This document shows, piece by piece, positions 28,342 to 37,212 of a stretch of 37,344 nt of DNA (positions are counted from its first letter, which is position 1; each line of letters opens with the position of its first letter). The translations under genes were made by a program, and so were the position numbers. The stretch is from Gammaproteobacteria bacterium (GTDB lineage Bacteria > Pseudomonadota > Gammaproteobacteria > Xanthomonadales > SZUA-36). The notes below the pieces were generated by a model. The model saw nothing but the letters and a program-made list of their open reading frames with translations. It had not been told where the DNA came from and did no database searches. The stretch lies in contig JAJFLA010000022.1 in assembly GCA_021772935.1 (NCBI GenBank), forward strand, positions 1 through 37,344, read 5' to 3'.

Positions 28342-30312
28342 ATGCGTACACTGTTAACCAGTATATTTTTACTACTGTTGGCCGGCTCTGGTTCAGCGGC
28401 TGAAGTCCAGCGTTGGACAGCCAATAACGGTCAACTACTCATGGAAGATATACCACCGATTCCAACGTCTCTGCCGCAAACCTTAAACCGTTACCAGAAT
28501 ATTCGCTCAGCCAGGTTCGCAGCTTGGTCAAAAAATAGCAAAAACATCTATATCAAGACCCGCTTTGGTCATGTCACACAACTCCACCGTGTCAATGTGC
28601 CGGGTGGCGCACGCTATCAATTGACCTTCGACGAAGAGCCGATCGGCGAGGTCTTACGTCAACCGAACAGCAACCTGTTAGCCCTGACTCGCGACAAAGG
28701 TGGCGACGAATTTGATCAGGTTTTTCTACTCGACCCCCGGGATGGTCTGATCCGCAGGTTGACTGATGGGTTTGCACTCAACAACCGAATGACCTGGGAT
28801 CGGCAGGGACGACGTCTGGCTTTTCGTTCCACACGAAGGAACGGCCGTTCAAATGATATCTGGATACAAAACACACGCTCTTCTGAGCCGGCCACTATGC
28901 TACTTAAAACAGAAGACGGCACACTATGGAAACCCATCGATTTCAGTCGCGATGGGAAAAAACTTCTGATCCAGCAATATGTCAGCGTAGTTGATTCCAG
29001 GGTTTATGTAAAATATTTACCCGCTGGAGAGTTGCGTCTGCTCGCTGGTAGTGCCGAGAATCCATCGAGCAATATTGTCACCGGCTTTGACCGACACGAC
29101 AGCAGTGTCCTGTTTGTCACCAACCAACGTAATGGTGCGGCTGAGCTTGCTAAAGTCAGTCTGGATGAAGCACCACTCATCACTTTTGTACCCAGTATTT
29201 CAGACTGGGATATCACCCAGTTTGTTTTAAGCCCGGATCGTAAGCGCGGTGCGTTTGTTACCAATGAGGGAGGCATCAGCCGCCTCTACCTGTTTGACCC
29301 TGAAACGCTCACTTACAGACTTGTAGAGAAAATTTCACTGGGCCTGATAAGCGGTTTGAGTTTTAGCCCCAATAACAAAAAGCTGGGAATGACGCTGAAT
29401 TCGCCACGCAACCCAAACGATGCCTTTGTGCTCAACCTCGGCCGCAGACCGCTGGCCGCAAAAAAACTTACACGCTGGACCTTTAGCGAAGTGGGAGGAC
29501 TTGATACAGGTAAATTCTCAAAACCAATTCCAATTAAATACCCCTCACTCACCGAAGATCAGGACCACTCATTGCCCATTCCTGCCTTTGCCTACCTGCC
29601 ACCTGGCGATGGTCCTTTTCCCGTTATCATTCACATCCACGGAGGCCCTGAAAACCAGTTTCGTCCGCGTTTTAACAGTAATTTTCAATTATGGATCGAC
29701 CAGCTTGGTGCGGCTGTCATTGCACCGAATATTCGTGGTTCACTGGGTTATGGTTCTTACTACATTACACTGGATGATGATTACAAACGGGAGGCTTCAG
29801 TACAAGACGTCGGCGCTTTACTTGACTGGATAGCGCTGCAACCACAACTCGACAAAGACCGGGTGGCGGTGATTGGTGCCAGTTATGGTGGTTATATCGC
29901 ACTTGCATCAGCAGTCCATTACAGTGACCGCTTGGTTGCCGCAGTGGACCGAGTGGGTATTAGCAACTTTGTTACCTTCCTGGAAAACACCCAGGACTAC
30001 CGTCGGGAATTGCGCCGGGTTGAATACGGCGATGAGCGCGACCCGCAGATGCGCGCTTTTTTGGAGCGCATCAGCCCACTGAATAATGTGGATAAGATAA
30101 AAATTCCACTATTTATCCAGCAGGGCCGTAATGACCCTATTGTGCCTTGGTCGGAGTCAGAGCAAATGGTCAAGGCCCTGCGTGCCCAGGGTCAAACAGT
30201 CTGGTACATGAATGCCCTGAATGAGGGCCATGGTTATGATAAAAAACAAAACCGTGACCTGAATCAACAGGCCACATTTTTGTTTCTACAGAAGTACTTA
30301 TTGGGTGAATGA
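28342..30312 (+). CDS. Secreted S9-family prolyl oligopeptidase-like peptidase
   Basis: 656 residues with a signal peptide (RTLLTSIFLLLLAGSGSAA). The N-terminal two thirds is a WD/TolB-like beta-propeller (repeats such as SPDRKRGAFVTNEGGISRLY). The C-terminal alpha/beta hydrolase has GASYGGY with Ser514, NDPIVP with Asp598 and NEGHGY with His630; HIHGGPE provides the oxyanion region. These enzymes cut short peptides, often after proline, or act as dipeptidyl peptidases. TTAAGGA precedes the ATG. Confidence 0.92.
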   Translation: MRTLLTSIFLLLLAGSGSAAEVQRWTANNGQLLMEDIPPIPTSLPQTLNRYQNIRSARFAAWSKNSKNIYIKTRFGHVTQLHRVNVPGGARYQLTFDEEPIGEVLRQPNSNLLALTRDKGGDEFDQVFLLDPRDGLIRRLTDGFALNNRMTWDRQGRRLAFRSTRRNGRSNDIWIQNTRSSEPATMLLKTEDGTLWKPIDFSRDGKKLLIQQYVSVVDSRVYVKYLPAGELRLLAGSAENPSSNIVTGFDRHDSSVLFVTNQRNGAAELAKVSLDEAPLITFVPSISDWDITQFVLSPDRKRGAFVTNEGGISRLYLFDPETLTYRLVEKISLGLISGLSFSPNNKKLGMTLNSPRNPNDAFVLNLGRRPLAAKKLTRWTFSEVGGLDTGKFSKPIPIKYPSLTEDQDHSLPIPAFAYLPPGDGPFPVIIHIHGGPENQFRPRFNSNFQLWIDQLGAAVIAPNIRGSLGYGSYYITLDDDYKREASVQDVGALLDWIALQPQLDKDRVAVIGASYGGYIALASAVHYSDRLVAAVDRVGISNFVTFLENTQDYRRELRRVEYGDERDPQMRAFLERISPLNNVDKIKIPLFIQQGRNDPIVPWSESEQMVKALRAQGQTVWYMNALNEGHGYDKKQNRDLNQQATFLFLQKYLLGE

Positions 30313-30340
30313 CACTACGGTATCCAATAAAAACACTACA

Positions 30341-30721
30341 TCATTCTTTAGCCTTGTTTGCCTTATATGCACGTACCGCTTCATTAAACATACTGGCAAC
30401 ACGTTCTTCCATGTCTACCGTATAATTATGTGCGTTGGAGATCGCCTGACGGTTACCTGCCGACAGTTCAGCGCTATCACGATCCTCGTTGATACAAGTG
30501 CGGTAGGTTTCCATCTCCGACTGGAACAGCTTGACGTGTTTTTGTGCCTTCAACAAATCACCCTTGACCGGAACTTCTGGTATCGGTGCCGGGGCAGAGG
30601 GCAAGTTGCACTGTTGCGCTTGCAGCGGCAATATTACTCTACTGCCATCATCCATCACTTCCTGGGCCATTGCTGACATTGAAACCATCAGTACCAGACC
30701 TATAAAAACAACTCTCTTCAT
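30341..30721 (-). CDS. Small exported protein, helical
   Basis: 126 residues from the second of two adjacent ATGs (30721), which has better spacing from AGGTGA. A signal peptide (MKRVVFIGLVLMVSMSAMA) precedes a mature part with Pro-rich PSAPAPIPEVP and a long charged helix with many Glu, Lys and Ala. Two cysteines (QQCNL, RTCIN). No family recognised. Confidence 0.65.
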   Translation of the reverse strand: MKRVVFIGLVLMVSMSAMAQEVMDDGSRVILPLQAQQCNLPSAPAPIPEVPVKGDLLKAQKHVKLFQSEMETYRTCINEDRDSAELSAGNRQAISNAHNYTVDMEERVASMFNEAVRAYKANKAKE

Positions 30722-30931
30722 CATTTCACCTGCTTTGATTTAATCTCTAGTTTCGGGCGACGCTGCATTACTGTTTACATCTGCCGCAAGCTTATTCCCC
30801 TTCCCTGTATTCAGCCATTCCTGCCTGATCACGTATGATATAGTGCATCACAGTAGGTTTTCCATCCCCTACAGAAAAAAATTCTGCCATTACACCTACT
30901 TATTCTGGGTCTCGGTATTCAGCTAATAACC

Positions 30932-31242
30932 CTACCCATGCAATTCAAATGCTTTGAATGTCATATCTGCGGCCGGACTTGAAGCATAGTCAGCTGTGAA
31001 TAAACTCCAGACCATCAAATCACAGATTCCACCTTCCGAATCTAAGACCCGTTTTTTTTAAAGTGGCCTCATGGGTGAACCCCAGCCTTTTTCATAAAGG
31101 GAATCATGGGTCGGAGATGGGTATCACAAATATCCAGTGCCGCCCTCAGGCGTGGTGCATCCCCAGGCGACCAGCACCTAAGCACCAGACGCTGTGTTTC
31201 CACACGATATGCCGTTCGATTTGGAGGCAGACATTCAGGCAT
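30932..31242 (-). pseudogene. Decayed GNAT acetyltransferase, RimJ-like, with internal deletion
   Basis: The ATG at 31242 overlaps the stop of the methyltransferase-like gene (TGATG). It reads ...YRVETQRLVLRCWSPGDAP, then LRAALDICDTHLRPMIP, the start of RimJ/RimL-type acetyltransferases. It then jumps to FMKKAGVHP and a stop at 31069, followed in shifted frames by DSEGGICDLMVWSLF and TADYASSPAADMTFKAFELHG ending at 30932, which match the C-terminal end of the same family. The central acetyl-CoA-binding half is missing and there are frameshifts near an 8-base homopolymer at 31052-31059. Confidence 0.75.
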
Positions 31243-31700
31243 CAGATCCAGCGCCTTACTTTCAGTTTGTAGTCAAGGTATTGCTGACCAAAAGCCGCTT
31301 CAAGGAAGCGTTCTTCTCCCAAAATGAAGCAGTTGCGAATAGCCAGACAAAAGATCGGAATGGGGAAAAGTGCACCGACATTTCCAAACAACACCGCCAC
31401 TCCAAGCAACATCAAAACCATACCGATATACATCGGATTGCGGCTTATGCGGTAAAAGCCACTAGTAAGTAATACGGTTGCATCATCAAAAGGCTCAAGA
31501 CCCGTTTCAGCCCTGATAAACAATCCTGCTGAAATGGTCGCCATGGTAACCCCGAACAGCACCAGAACTATTCCAAGGTAAGTCACGGGCGGGTGGGTAT
31601 ATTGATATACCGGAAAGTAGCGTTGCAACAGCCAGACAAACAGTAACCCCACTAACAGGTAAACGGGTGGGTTAATTTTGCGTTTTTTTTCTATAGACAA
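31242..31700 (-). CDS. Isoprenylcysteine carboxyl methyltransferase-like membrane protein
   Basis: 152 residues from a TTG at 31700; no in-frame ATG is available. Four hydrophobic segments precede or surround TSGFYRISRNPMYIGMVLMLLG, and EERFLEAAFGQQYLDYKLKVRRW closes the protein: the ICMT/PEMT signature for SAM binding. Bacterial members methylate lipids or unknown substrates. It lies 22 nt after the upstream membrane protein gene and is coupled to a decayed GNAT gene. Confidence 0.85.
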   Translation of the reverse strand: MSIEKKRKINPPVYLLVGLLFVWLLQRYFPVYQYTHPPVTYLGIVLVLFGVTMATISAGLFIRAETGLEPFDDATVLLTSGFYRISRNPMYIGMVLMLLGVAVLFGNVGALFPIPIFCLAIRNCFILGEERFLEAAFGQQYLDYKLKVRRWI

Positions 31701-31722
31701 AACTGAATGGTTTCCCTTTGCT

Positions 31723-32160
31723 TCATCTCGTCCAGCGCTTGGACTTGGCCGTCACCGCCAGCATCACAAGATAACCAGCAATCACAATTACCATAACCGG
31801 CATAATCATACCGCCAGGGCCAAATACTGCAAAAGAATTGCTCATGAAAAAGGAGTGGAACATCTGTACCAAAACACCAGCGAGTGAAAGTTTCAGAAAC
31901 AATCCAGCCAGGTTTCTTTTCAATAGCAACAGCAAGCAACCCAGCACACCACCATTGACCGCGATCGCAAACGCTGCCGTCGCCCAATCTGGTGTGTTTT
32001 CAAGTAGCTGTCGCTGCGCATCAGGCAATGCAGCAAGCGCTTCCGGAGTCATTGTAACCTGCATGATATAAGCCATCACCCCCATCAGATTCCAGCATAA
32101 CAAAATAGCGACCACGACCATGAACCAGGCCGGGGGATTACTTTTTGTGGTGTCAGACAT
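31723..32160 (-). CDS. Four-helix membrane protein of unknown function
   Basis: 145 residues from the ATG at 32160, eight bases after GGAG (the frame is open slightly further through a TTG). Helices at about residues 13-33, 61-80, 86-108 and 112-133, with the conserved-looking loop PDAQRQLLENTPDWATAAFA between the first and second. Similar proteins are annotated only as hypothetical or, without evidence, as sugar transporter. Operon with SirB2 and ICMT-like genes. Confidence 0.75.
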   Translation of the reverse strand: MSDTTKSNPPAWFMVVVAILLCWNLMGVMAYIMQVTMTPEALAALPDAQRQLLENTPDWATAAFAIAVNGGVLGCLLLLLKRNLAGLFLKLSLAGVLVQMFHSFFMSNSFAVFGPGGMIMPVMVIVIAGYLVMLAVTAKSKRWTR

Positions 32161-32210
32161 ACTGTTCTCCAAAGTTATCTAATGGCCCCTGTTACCCATA
32201 GATACCAAAG

Positions 32211-32594
32211 CTAAATAAATGTGAACCACGCCATGGTCGACTTGGTGAGAGCAACGGACACAATATATAAATATATCACAAGGCCAAACAGCCAAGCATA
32301 CAGGCGTGTACTTTTGTTACGGCCAAAACGTAACGCAATCAGTCCAGCACCAATGTACACCAGCAAGGCGATGATTTTCACCATCAACCAAGTCTGCTCC
32401 ATCGGCGAAAACCGAAATTGAATTGCAAGTGTTACAGCACTTACCAGCAATACCGTATCAACAATCTGCGGGCTTACTTTAACCCAGCGTTGCTGTAACA
32501 ATTTTGAGTCCTTCAACATCCAGATGCCACGAATAAAAAAGCCCACAAAAGACAGCACCACACAGGTGACATGAATGATTTTGATAATTGCCAT
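32211..32594 (-). CDS. SirB2 family membrane protein
   Basis: 127 residues from the ATG at 32594. Four hydrophobic helices; IIKIIHVTCVVLSFVGFFIRGIWML, with its early histidine, followed by PQIVDTVLLVSAV and LMVKIIALLVYIGAG, matches SirB2 (first noted as a regulator of invasion genes; the biochemical role is unknown). It is the first gene of the small membrane-protein operon. The 180 nt upstream (32598-32777) show no gene. Confidence 0.85.
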   Translation of the reverse strand: MAIIKIIHVTCVVLSFVGFFIRGIWMLKDSKLLQQRWVKVSPQIVDTVLLVSAVTLAIQFRFSPMEQTWLMVKIIALLVYIGAGLIALRFGRNKSTRLYAWLFGLVIYLYIVSVALTKSTMAWFTFI

Positions 32595-32777
32595 CAATCA
32601 CTACTTCTTATCATTAGGGAGTCTCTGATTTTTCTGAGCGAAGTAAATTGTGATTCAAAATGTTTTGATTCACACCGAGAGTAAGCGCGTGAAACGACGA
32701 GAAGCTGGGCATTTTGCACGCACCAAGAGAAGGCACCCTTAGGCGAGATTCGGAATCTTCAATAGAGCAGGGGTTCC

Positions 32778-33248
32778 TTATATTTTTTCTGAAGTTAATT
32801 CGGATAAGCGTTGCAATCTAGCCTCGGACAACTGCTCTGAACGCTGGTAGTACTCCTCAAACACAGGCGTATCCAACGACAATATCACCCATGGCTGTTT
32901 CGATCCGGTATAGATATGGACATCAGGTGGTAAGGCATCCGGGTCATCAAGTGTGCCAACGCGAACAAAACTCAACACTTCTCCTGCGCCGGCATAGTGG
33001 CTCCATAACGCAATACGACAGGATGGACAACGTACTATTTTTTGGCCTCCGCCACTATTGGAAGGTATCTCAACCTGCTCTGTGTCACCACAAAGCAGGC
33101 TGACACAAGCGGTCTCGATCATCGCGTTAAGGGCAAAGGCTGTTCCAGTTTCACGCTGACACCAGCGACAGTGGCAGCAATGAATTATTATCGGTGACCG
33201 GGTCAGACGGTAACGCACCGCACCACAGGTGCAGCCGCCTTCTCGCAT
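32778..33248 (-). CDS. GFA-family (CENP-V/GFA domain) zinc protein
   Basis: 156 residues from the ATG at 33248, preceded by GGGAAGA; a GTG at 33269 would add seven residues. Zinc-binding motifs are CTCGAVRY near the N-terminus, HCCHCRWCQRETG, and CPSCRIALWSHY. The family is named for glutathione-dependent formaldehyde-activating enzyme, but most members, including this one, have no tested activity. Confidence 0.88.
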   Translation of the reverse strand: MREGGCTCGAVRYRLTRSPIIIHCCHCRWCQRETGTAFALNAMIETACVSLLCGDTEQVEIPSNSGGGQKIVRCPSCRIALWSHYAGAGEVLSFVRVGTLDDPDALPPDVHIYTGSKQPWVILSLDTPVFEEYYQRSEQLSEARLQRLSELTSEKI

Positions 33249-33374
33249 GATATCTTCCCGTTTGTTCACTGGCGCTCCAATTATTTTTCCGGCCTTGTGG
33301 GTAATGTAGCATGTTTTAGAGGGTGTGATTTCAACAGGACTTCATCAAGTTTTATTATTGCGCGAACTTGTCTA

Positions 33375-33473
33375 ATAGACACTTTGGCATTCTGGCTATA
33401 GACACATTGGCATTCTGGCTATAGCCATTTTGGCACTTTGGCTATAGACACTTTGGCATTTTGGCTATAGACA
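33375..33473. repeat. 23-bp tandem repeat, four copies plus a partial fifth
   Basis: Unit ATAGACACTTTGGCATTCTG followed by GCT, at 33375-33397, 33398-33420, 33421-33443 and 33444-33466, then ATAGACA. Copies differ at one to four positions. There are no spacers. The array lies about 170 nt before the IPTL-CTERM gene; the rest of the 33249-33639 gap holds an AT-rich stretch at 33480-33520 and no gene. Confidence 0.85.
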
Positions 33474-33639
33474 AATTTGTTGATATATTTATATATTATA
33501 ATCATATAGTTATGTGTTTTTACTATAATTCACCTTGTAAGATAAGGATTGAATCTGATAGGCTTGCGCCCGAACAATAGTGGGCCGAATTTGGGCCTTC
33601 TTTTTTTTGTCCGAGATAAAATCTTATGGGTAAACCAGC

Positions 33640-34419
33640 ATGACCAAGAGCACCTCCATCATCATTATGCTCTTCATGCTGACACGACCCGCCCTCGGTA
33701 TTGCGTCCGGTATTATCATCCAGCCCGGCGCCACCATGTCGCTTGGAAATAGCAAGGTAGACATGGGCTGCACTGATGCATCCATTATCGGTAGCCTTAA
33801 CATCCAATCCAGCACCATTGTCAATACTCGCCATTTCAATATACCCGGTGGTAACGTCAACGCTGGTAATGGAGAGGTAATGCTTTCTGGTAACTGGTCC
33901 AATACTGGTACATTTATACCCGGAACCAGCCAAGTAAATATCCAGGATGGTTGCTCCACGAACCTATCAGCTATGACTGGTAGTACCGACTTTCACGCCT
34001 TTTCAACCAGCACCGCCAACGGCAAAATCTTGCAAATAGCTGCTGGCTCACGCCAGGCGTTCGATAAAAGTCTGGTGCTTCATGGTGCTAGTGGAAACCG
34101 ACTACTGTTACGCAGTAGCCGGACAGGTAGTCAGGCATTCTTTTTACTCGACCCTGCAGGCAAGCAGGATATTTTTGACATTAATGTCAAGGATAACAAT
34201 GCAAGGGATGGCCAGACGCTCATCCCTGACTCAGCGGTAGATTTCAACTCTCAGGATTTGGGTAACAACATAAACTGGTTTTTGCCCCTGACTGGATACG
34301 CTCCAATACCCACGCTGTCCCGGTGGGCACTGGTAGTGTTGGCCTTGATGTTGGTGACGACCGCATTCCGACGACACAGGATTCCCTCAACCGAAGAAAG
34401 TAATATTTGTGGAGATTGA
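33640..34419 (+). CDS. Exported protein with IPTL-CTERM sorting tail
   Basis: 259 residues. A signal peptide ([17 protein letters not shown]) is followed by a beta-strand-rich body with repeated NxGNG/TG turns ([20 protein letters not shown]), resembling right-handed beta-helix or adhesin-like folds. The end reads [19 protein letters not shown] followed by RRHR: IPTL motif, helix and basic stop. It would be sorted by an exosortase-like protease and is likely extracellular or envelope-linked. Its last 11 bases overlap the collagen-like gene. Confidence 0.8.
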   Translation: MTKSTSIIIMLFMLTRPALGIASGIIIQPGATMSLGNSKVDMGCTDASIIGSLNIQSSTIVNTRHFNIPGGNVNAGNGEVMLSGNWSNTGTFIPGTSQVNIQDGCSTNLSAMTGSTDFHAFSTSTANGKILQIAAGSRQAFDKSLVLHGASGNRLLLRSSRTGSQAFFLLDPAGKQDIFDINVKDNNARDGQTLIPDSAVDFNSQDLGNNINWFLPLTGYAPIPTLSRWALVVLALMLVTTAFRRHRIPSTEESNICGD

Positions 34420-35794
34420 TAACACCGTGACAAACCTATACCCAACCCGTAGTTCTAATTTCTTCTGTCTGAGAAAATTGTGGCTAAGCAGTTACTGTAT
34501 CGCCTTGTTATGGCCATGTCTGTTGCTGGCACAAAATGTTGAAATAGAACCAGACACCGGTGGCGCTGTCATCATCAACGGTGAAGTACATTTACCTGAT
34601 CTAAGCGGAACGGGTACCAACCCAGAGCCTGTCTGTTATGACACTGCTACAGGTCAACTAACCAACTGTATTGATAATAATACCGGGATGTCAGAACCCG
34701 GCGTCACTGGTCCTGCTACTGGACCTGTTGGACCCGCCGGTGCAGATGGGCCTGTTGGACCTGTTGGACCCGCCGGTACGGATGGGGCTATTGGACCTAC
34801 CGGACCTGCTGGTGCGGATGGGGCCGTTGGGCCTGCCGGACTGGCCGGACCCGCCGGTGCAGATGGAGCGATTGGACCTACCGGACCTACTGGTGCGGAT
34901 GGAGCTGTTGGACCTGCCGGTGCGGATGGAGCCACTGGACCTGTAGGACCTGCTGGTACGGATGGGACTGTTGGACCTACCGGACCCGCTGGTGCGAATG
35001 GGGCTGTTGGACCTACCGGACCCGCTGGTGCTGTTGGATTAACTGGAGCTATTGGACCTGCTGGCGCGACAGGTGCCGTTGATGTCTATAACCAGATCCA
35101 GGGCACCCCGGAAATCCCTGCCGTGAACAGGACGATCACAGGCGGCGGGAATGATGACTGGAACTCAAAGCCCAATAGGTGGGTTGGATTAGGCCAGACC
35201 TGCGACAAGAACAAACAAGGGGATTGCACCACACTGGTGGGAGATGCTGGCAACCTGAGCGACGCCACGTTTGATTTCGGACGAACCGTGCCCAATTCAA
35301 ACGGGTATACCATCACACTTCGGAAGAACACCACGAGCGGCTTTATCGGCGAGAGCTTGGGGAGTTGCGCCATCAGCGCGGGCAATTTAAGCTGCGGTCC
35401 GTTCGCGCCATCCCCTTCGGTGGTGCTAAATACGGACACGCTCGTTTTCCAAGTGGAATGGACAACGCAAAGTGGTTCAGACCCCTGGGACAAGAAGACC
35501 ACAGCGACCACTTCAGTGGATCTGGACGCAACCACTATCCCCGCCGTACCCGGTGCCGTGACACGGTTAACCGGTTCACACATGGTTGCGGGATCGTCGC
35601 CAACCTCATCCGCGGGCGTGTCTGTATTTCTGATGGGCTCCGCAGTGTTTACCGACGAAACCACCTACGTTTGCACTGCGAACTACACAACTGAACCCGG
35701 CGCACCCCAGGTGAGCTACACGAGTGGATCGGTGTTTATATTAACATCGCCCTCCGACACACCAGATGCAAATTATATCTGCGTTGGGAATTAA
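34409..35794 (+). CDS. Secreted collagen-like protein
   Basis: 461 residues from a GTG at 34409 (a second GTG at 34427 is also possible). An N-terminal hydrophobic segment ([16 protein letters not shown]) would export it. From 34721 to 35080 there are 40 uninterrupted Gly-X-Y triplets, mostly [12 protein letters not shown] and GPV, with Pro usually at X, able to form a triple helix. The C-terminal 230 residues are a beta-rich globular part with paired cysteines, perhaps for trimerisation or binding. Bacterial proteins of this sort sit on cell surfaces, appendages or biofilm matrix. Confidence 0.85.
   Translation: MEIDNTVTNLYPTRSSNFFCLRKLWLSSYCIALLWPCLLLAQNVEIEPDTGGAVIINGEVHLPDLSGTGTNPEPVCYDTATGQLTNCIDNNTGMSEPGVTGPATGPVGPAGADGPVGPVGPAGTDGAIGPTGPAGADGAVGPAGLAGPAGADGAIGPTGPTGADGAVGPAGADGATGPVGPAGTDGTVGPTGPAGANGAVGPTGPAGAVGLTGAIGPAGATGAVDVYNQIQGTPEIPAVNRTITGGGNDDWNSKPNRWVGLGQTCDKNKQGDCTTLVGDAGNLSDATFDFGRTVPNSNGYTITLRKNTTSGFIGESLGSCAISAGNLSCGPFAPSPSVVLNTDTLVFQVEWTTQSGSDPWDKKTTATTSVDLDATTIPAVPGAVTRLTGSHMVAGSSPTSSAGVSVFLMGSAVFTDETTYVCTANYTTEPGAPQVSYTSGSVFILTSPSDTPDANYICVGN
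34721..35080 (+). repeat. Collagen-type Gly-X-Y coding repeat
   Basis: 360 bases, 40 triplets, built from variants of GGACCTGCTGGTGCGGATGG in 18- to 36-base blocks. Such repeats change length readily by slippage or recombination. Confidence 0.9.
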
Positions 35795-35796
35795 TG

Positions 35797-35843
35797 TGGC
35801 GTATTAGCCCGGATACTTAACCAGAGATCCGGGAATTGCGCCA
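35797..35843 (+). terminator. Two-part stem-loop after the collagen-like gene
   Basis: An inner stem CCCGGAT/ATCCGGG (35808-35814, 35827-35833) is closed by an outer TGGCG/CGCCA (35797-35801, 35839-35843). It begins 2 nt past the stop codon. No U run, so termination is inferred. Confidence 0.45.
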
Positions 35844-35898
35844 TAAAGGCAAAACAGTTTTGTCGGTCACTCGATCAAGCATGGTGGTAGCTATAGGT

Positions 35899-36480
35899 TT
35901 AACCCGATTTCTTGACGAACTGGCTAAGAATTACAATTTGCTGACCATTCACGCGGCCCTCAATATGTTCAGGGTTGTCTGGAACCAGTGAAATATTGCG
36001 CACTGCACTGCCACGTTTGGCCGTAAAACCGGCTCCTTTTACATTTAGATCCTTAATCAAGGTGACGGTATCCCCCGCTTCAAGAACCGCACCATTACTA
36101 TCCATGTGTTTGACAACGGACTCCATCTCATGCCCCTCACCAGTAGCTTGTGCCCAGTCCAGAGTTTCATCATCCAGATAAAGTAAATCGAGCAGGTCCC
36201 GAGGCCAACTCTCGGCACTCAAACGTGTCAGCATACGCCAGGCCATCACTTGCACAGGCGGTTCCTGGCTCCACATGCTGTCATTCAAACAGCGCCAATG
36301 GTTGGCATCCATCTTTTGCGGATCTTCAATTTGCTCACAACAAGTCGCACACAACAAAATGCTCTGATCCGCACTGCCATCAGGGTCCGGTGGAATGTCA
36401 TAAACGGCCAGGTTGTCCTTATCACCGCACAATTCACATTTTGAATCGCTTCGTTTTAGTAGATTTGTTTTTGTATTCAT
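35899..36480 (-). CDS. PhnA-domain protein (YjdM-like)
   Basis: 193 residues. An N-terminal zinc ribbon (CELCGDKDNL then LLCATCCEQI) and the C-terminal PhnA fold with GDTVTLIKDLNVKGAGFTAKRG and RNISLV ... GRVNGQQIVILSQFVKK. Named after the E. coli phosphonate region but with no proven role in phosphonate use. It is longer than YjdM because of a middle segment of about 70 residues (WRCLNDSMW...LDWAQATGEG), as in other PhnA-type proteins. It lies 6 nt after the upstream gene. Confidence 0.88.
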   Translation of the reverse strand: MNTKTNLLKRSDSKCELCGDKDNLAVYDIPPDPDGSADQSILLCATCCEQIEDPQKMDANHWRCLNDSMWSQEPPVQVMAWRMLTRLSAESWPRDLLDLLYLDDETLDWAQATGEGHEMESVVKHMDSNGAVLEAGDTVTLIKDLNVKGAGFTAKRGSAVRNISLVPDNPEHIEGRVNGQQIVILSQFVKKSG

Positions 36481-36486
36481 TGTCGT

Positions 36487-37212
36487 TTACTCAGCAGCTG
36501 CGACCGGAACCTCAAACCAGGTAGCGGAACCAACAGCCCGTAATGAACCGGACTCACCAAACAAGGCTGTACCGGTGAAATGTTTACGACCTTCCTGCTT
36601 GATTTCCCATCCAATCAGGACACACTTTTCTTCGGCCAGCACAAGCCCTTTAACGGCTACGGCAAGCTCCCCCAGAAGAATGGCACCTGTCACCGGCTCG
36701 GGAAAAGCGTATGCACCAGGACAATCCAGGACCGCCCAAAGATATTCTGTCGACACCACGCCTGATGAATCCGCGAGCGAATGGTCCGGGACCCAAGTTG
36801 CTGCCACCATGCCCTCAGGCCCACTACCGGGCTCGACAGGGCCAGCAAATACCCTTAATCCGTCACCATGCTCACGCTCCGGACCACAAACAAAACAACT
36901 CGGGTAAAAATGTGAATCAAACCCCCGGTAACGCCCAGACGCCGCTTGAGCAGCCGTAAAACCCGGAGCGTCTGGAACCTTGATGTTTACTGTGGCCGGC
37001 TCGCCTGAAGCCACCAATTCTTCATTGTAAAACAGCTCTACACCCGCATCTTTCGTGCGCACTTCCAACGCAACATCAAGTGGTGGTGGAATACGTAAAC
37101 GCACGACTGCAGGTCCCTTCAAAAACTGCCCCACAAGTCCGCAGGAATAACCTCCATTTCCAGATCCTGGTGGGCCATGAAAGCGCTGCTCAATAATTAC
37201 CGAATCGGACAT
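36487..37212 (-). CDS. Hotdog-fold thioesterase-like protein
   Basis: 241 residues. The segment RFHGPPGSGNGGYSCGL, the middle CFVCGPEREHGDGLRVFAG and the later ALDCPGAYAF-like region (LWAVLDCPGAYAF) are arranged as in two-hotdog thioesterase-like proteins of unknown substrate. I recognise the pattern but cannot name a reaction. It is upstream of and probably co-transcribed with the PhnA-domain gene. Confidence 0.6.
   Translation of the reverse strand: MSDSVIIEQRFHGPPGSGNGGYSCGLVGQFLKGPAVVRLRIPPPLDVALEVRTKDAGVELFYNEELVASGEPATVNIKVPDAPGFTAAQAASGRYRGFDSHFYPSCFVCGPEREHGDGLRVFAGPVEPGSGPEGMVAATWVPDHSLADSSGVVSTEYLWAVLDCPGAYAFPEPVTGAILLGELAVAVKGLVLAEEKCVLIGWEIKQEGRKHFTGTALFGESGSLRAVGSATWFEVPVAAAE

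Noticed and set aside
33375-33473. Possible CRISPR array
   Set aside because: Units are contiguous 23-mers with no spacers between them and no cas genes nearby.
34654-34935. Leftward open frame rich in Pro, Ala and Gly opposite the collagen repeat
   Set aside because: Mirror of the Gly-X-Y coding repeat on the other strand; no ribosome site and no independent signal.
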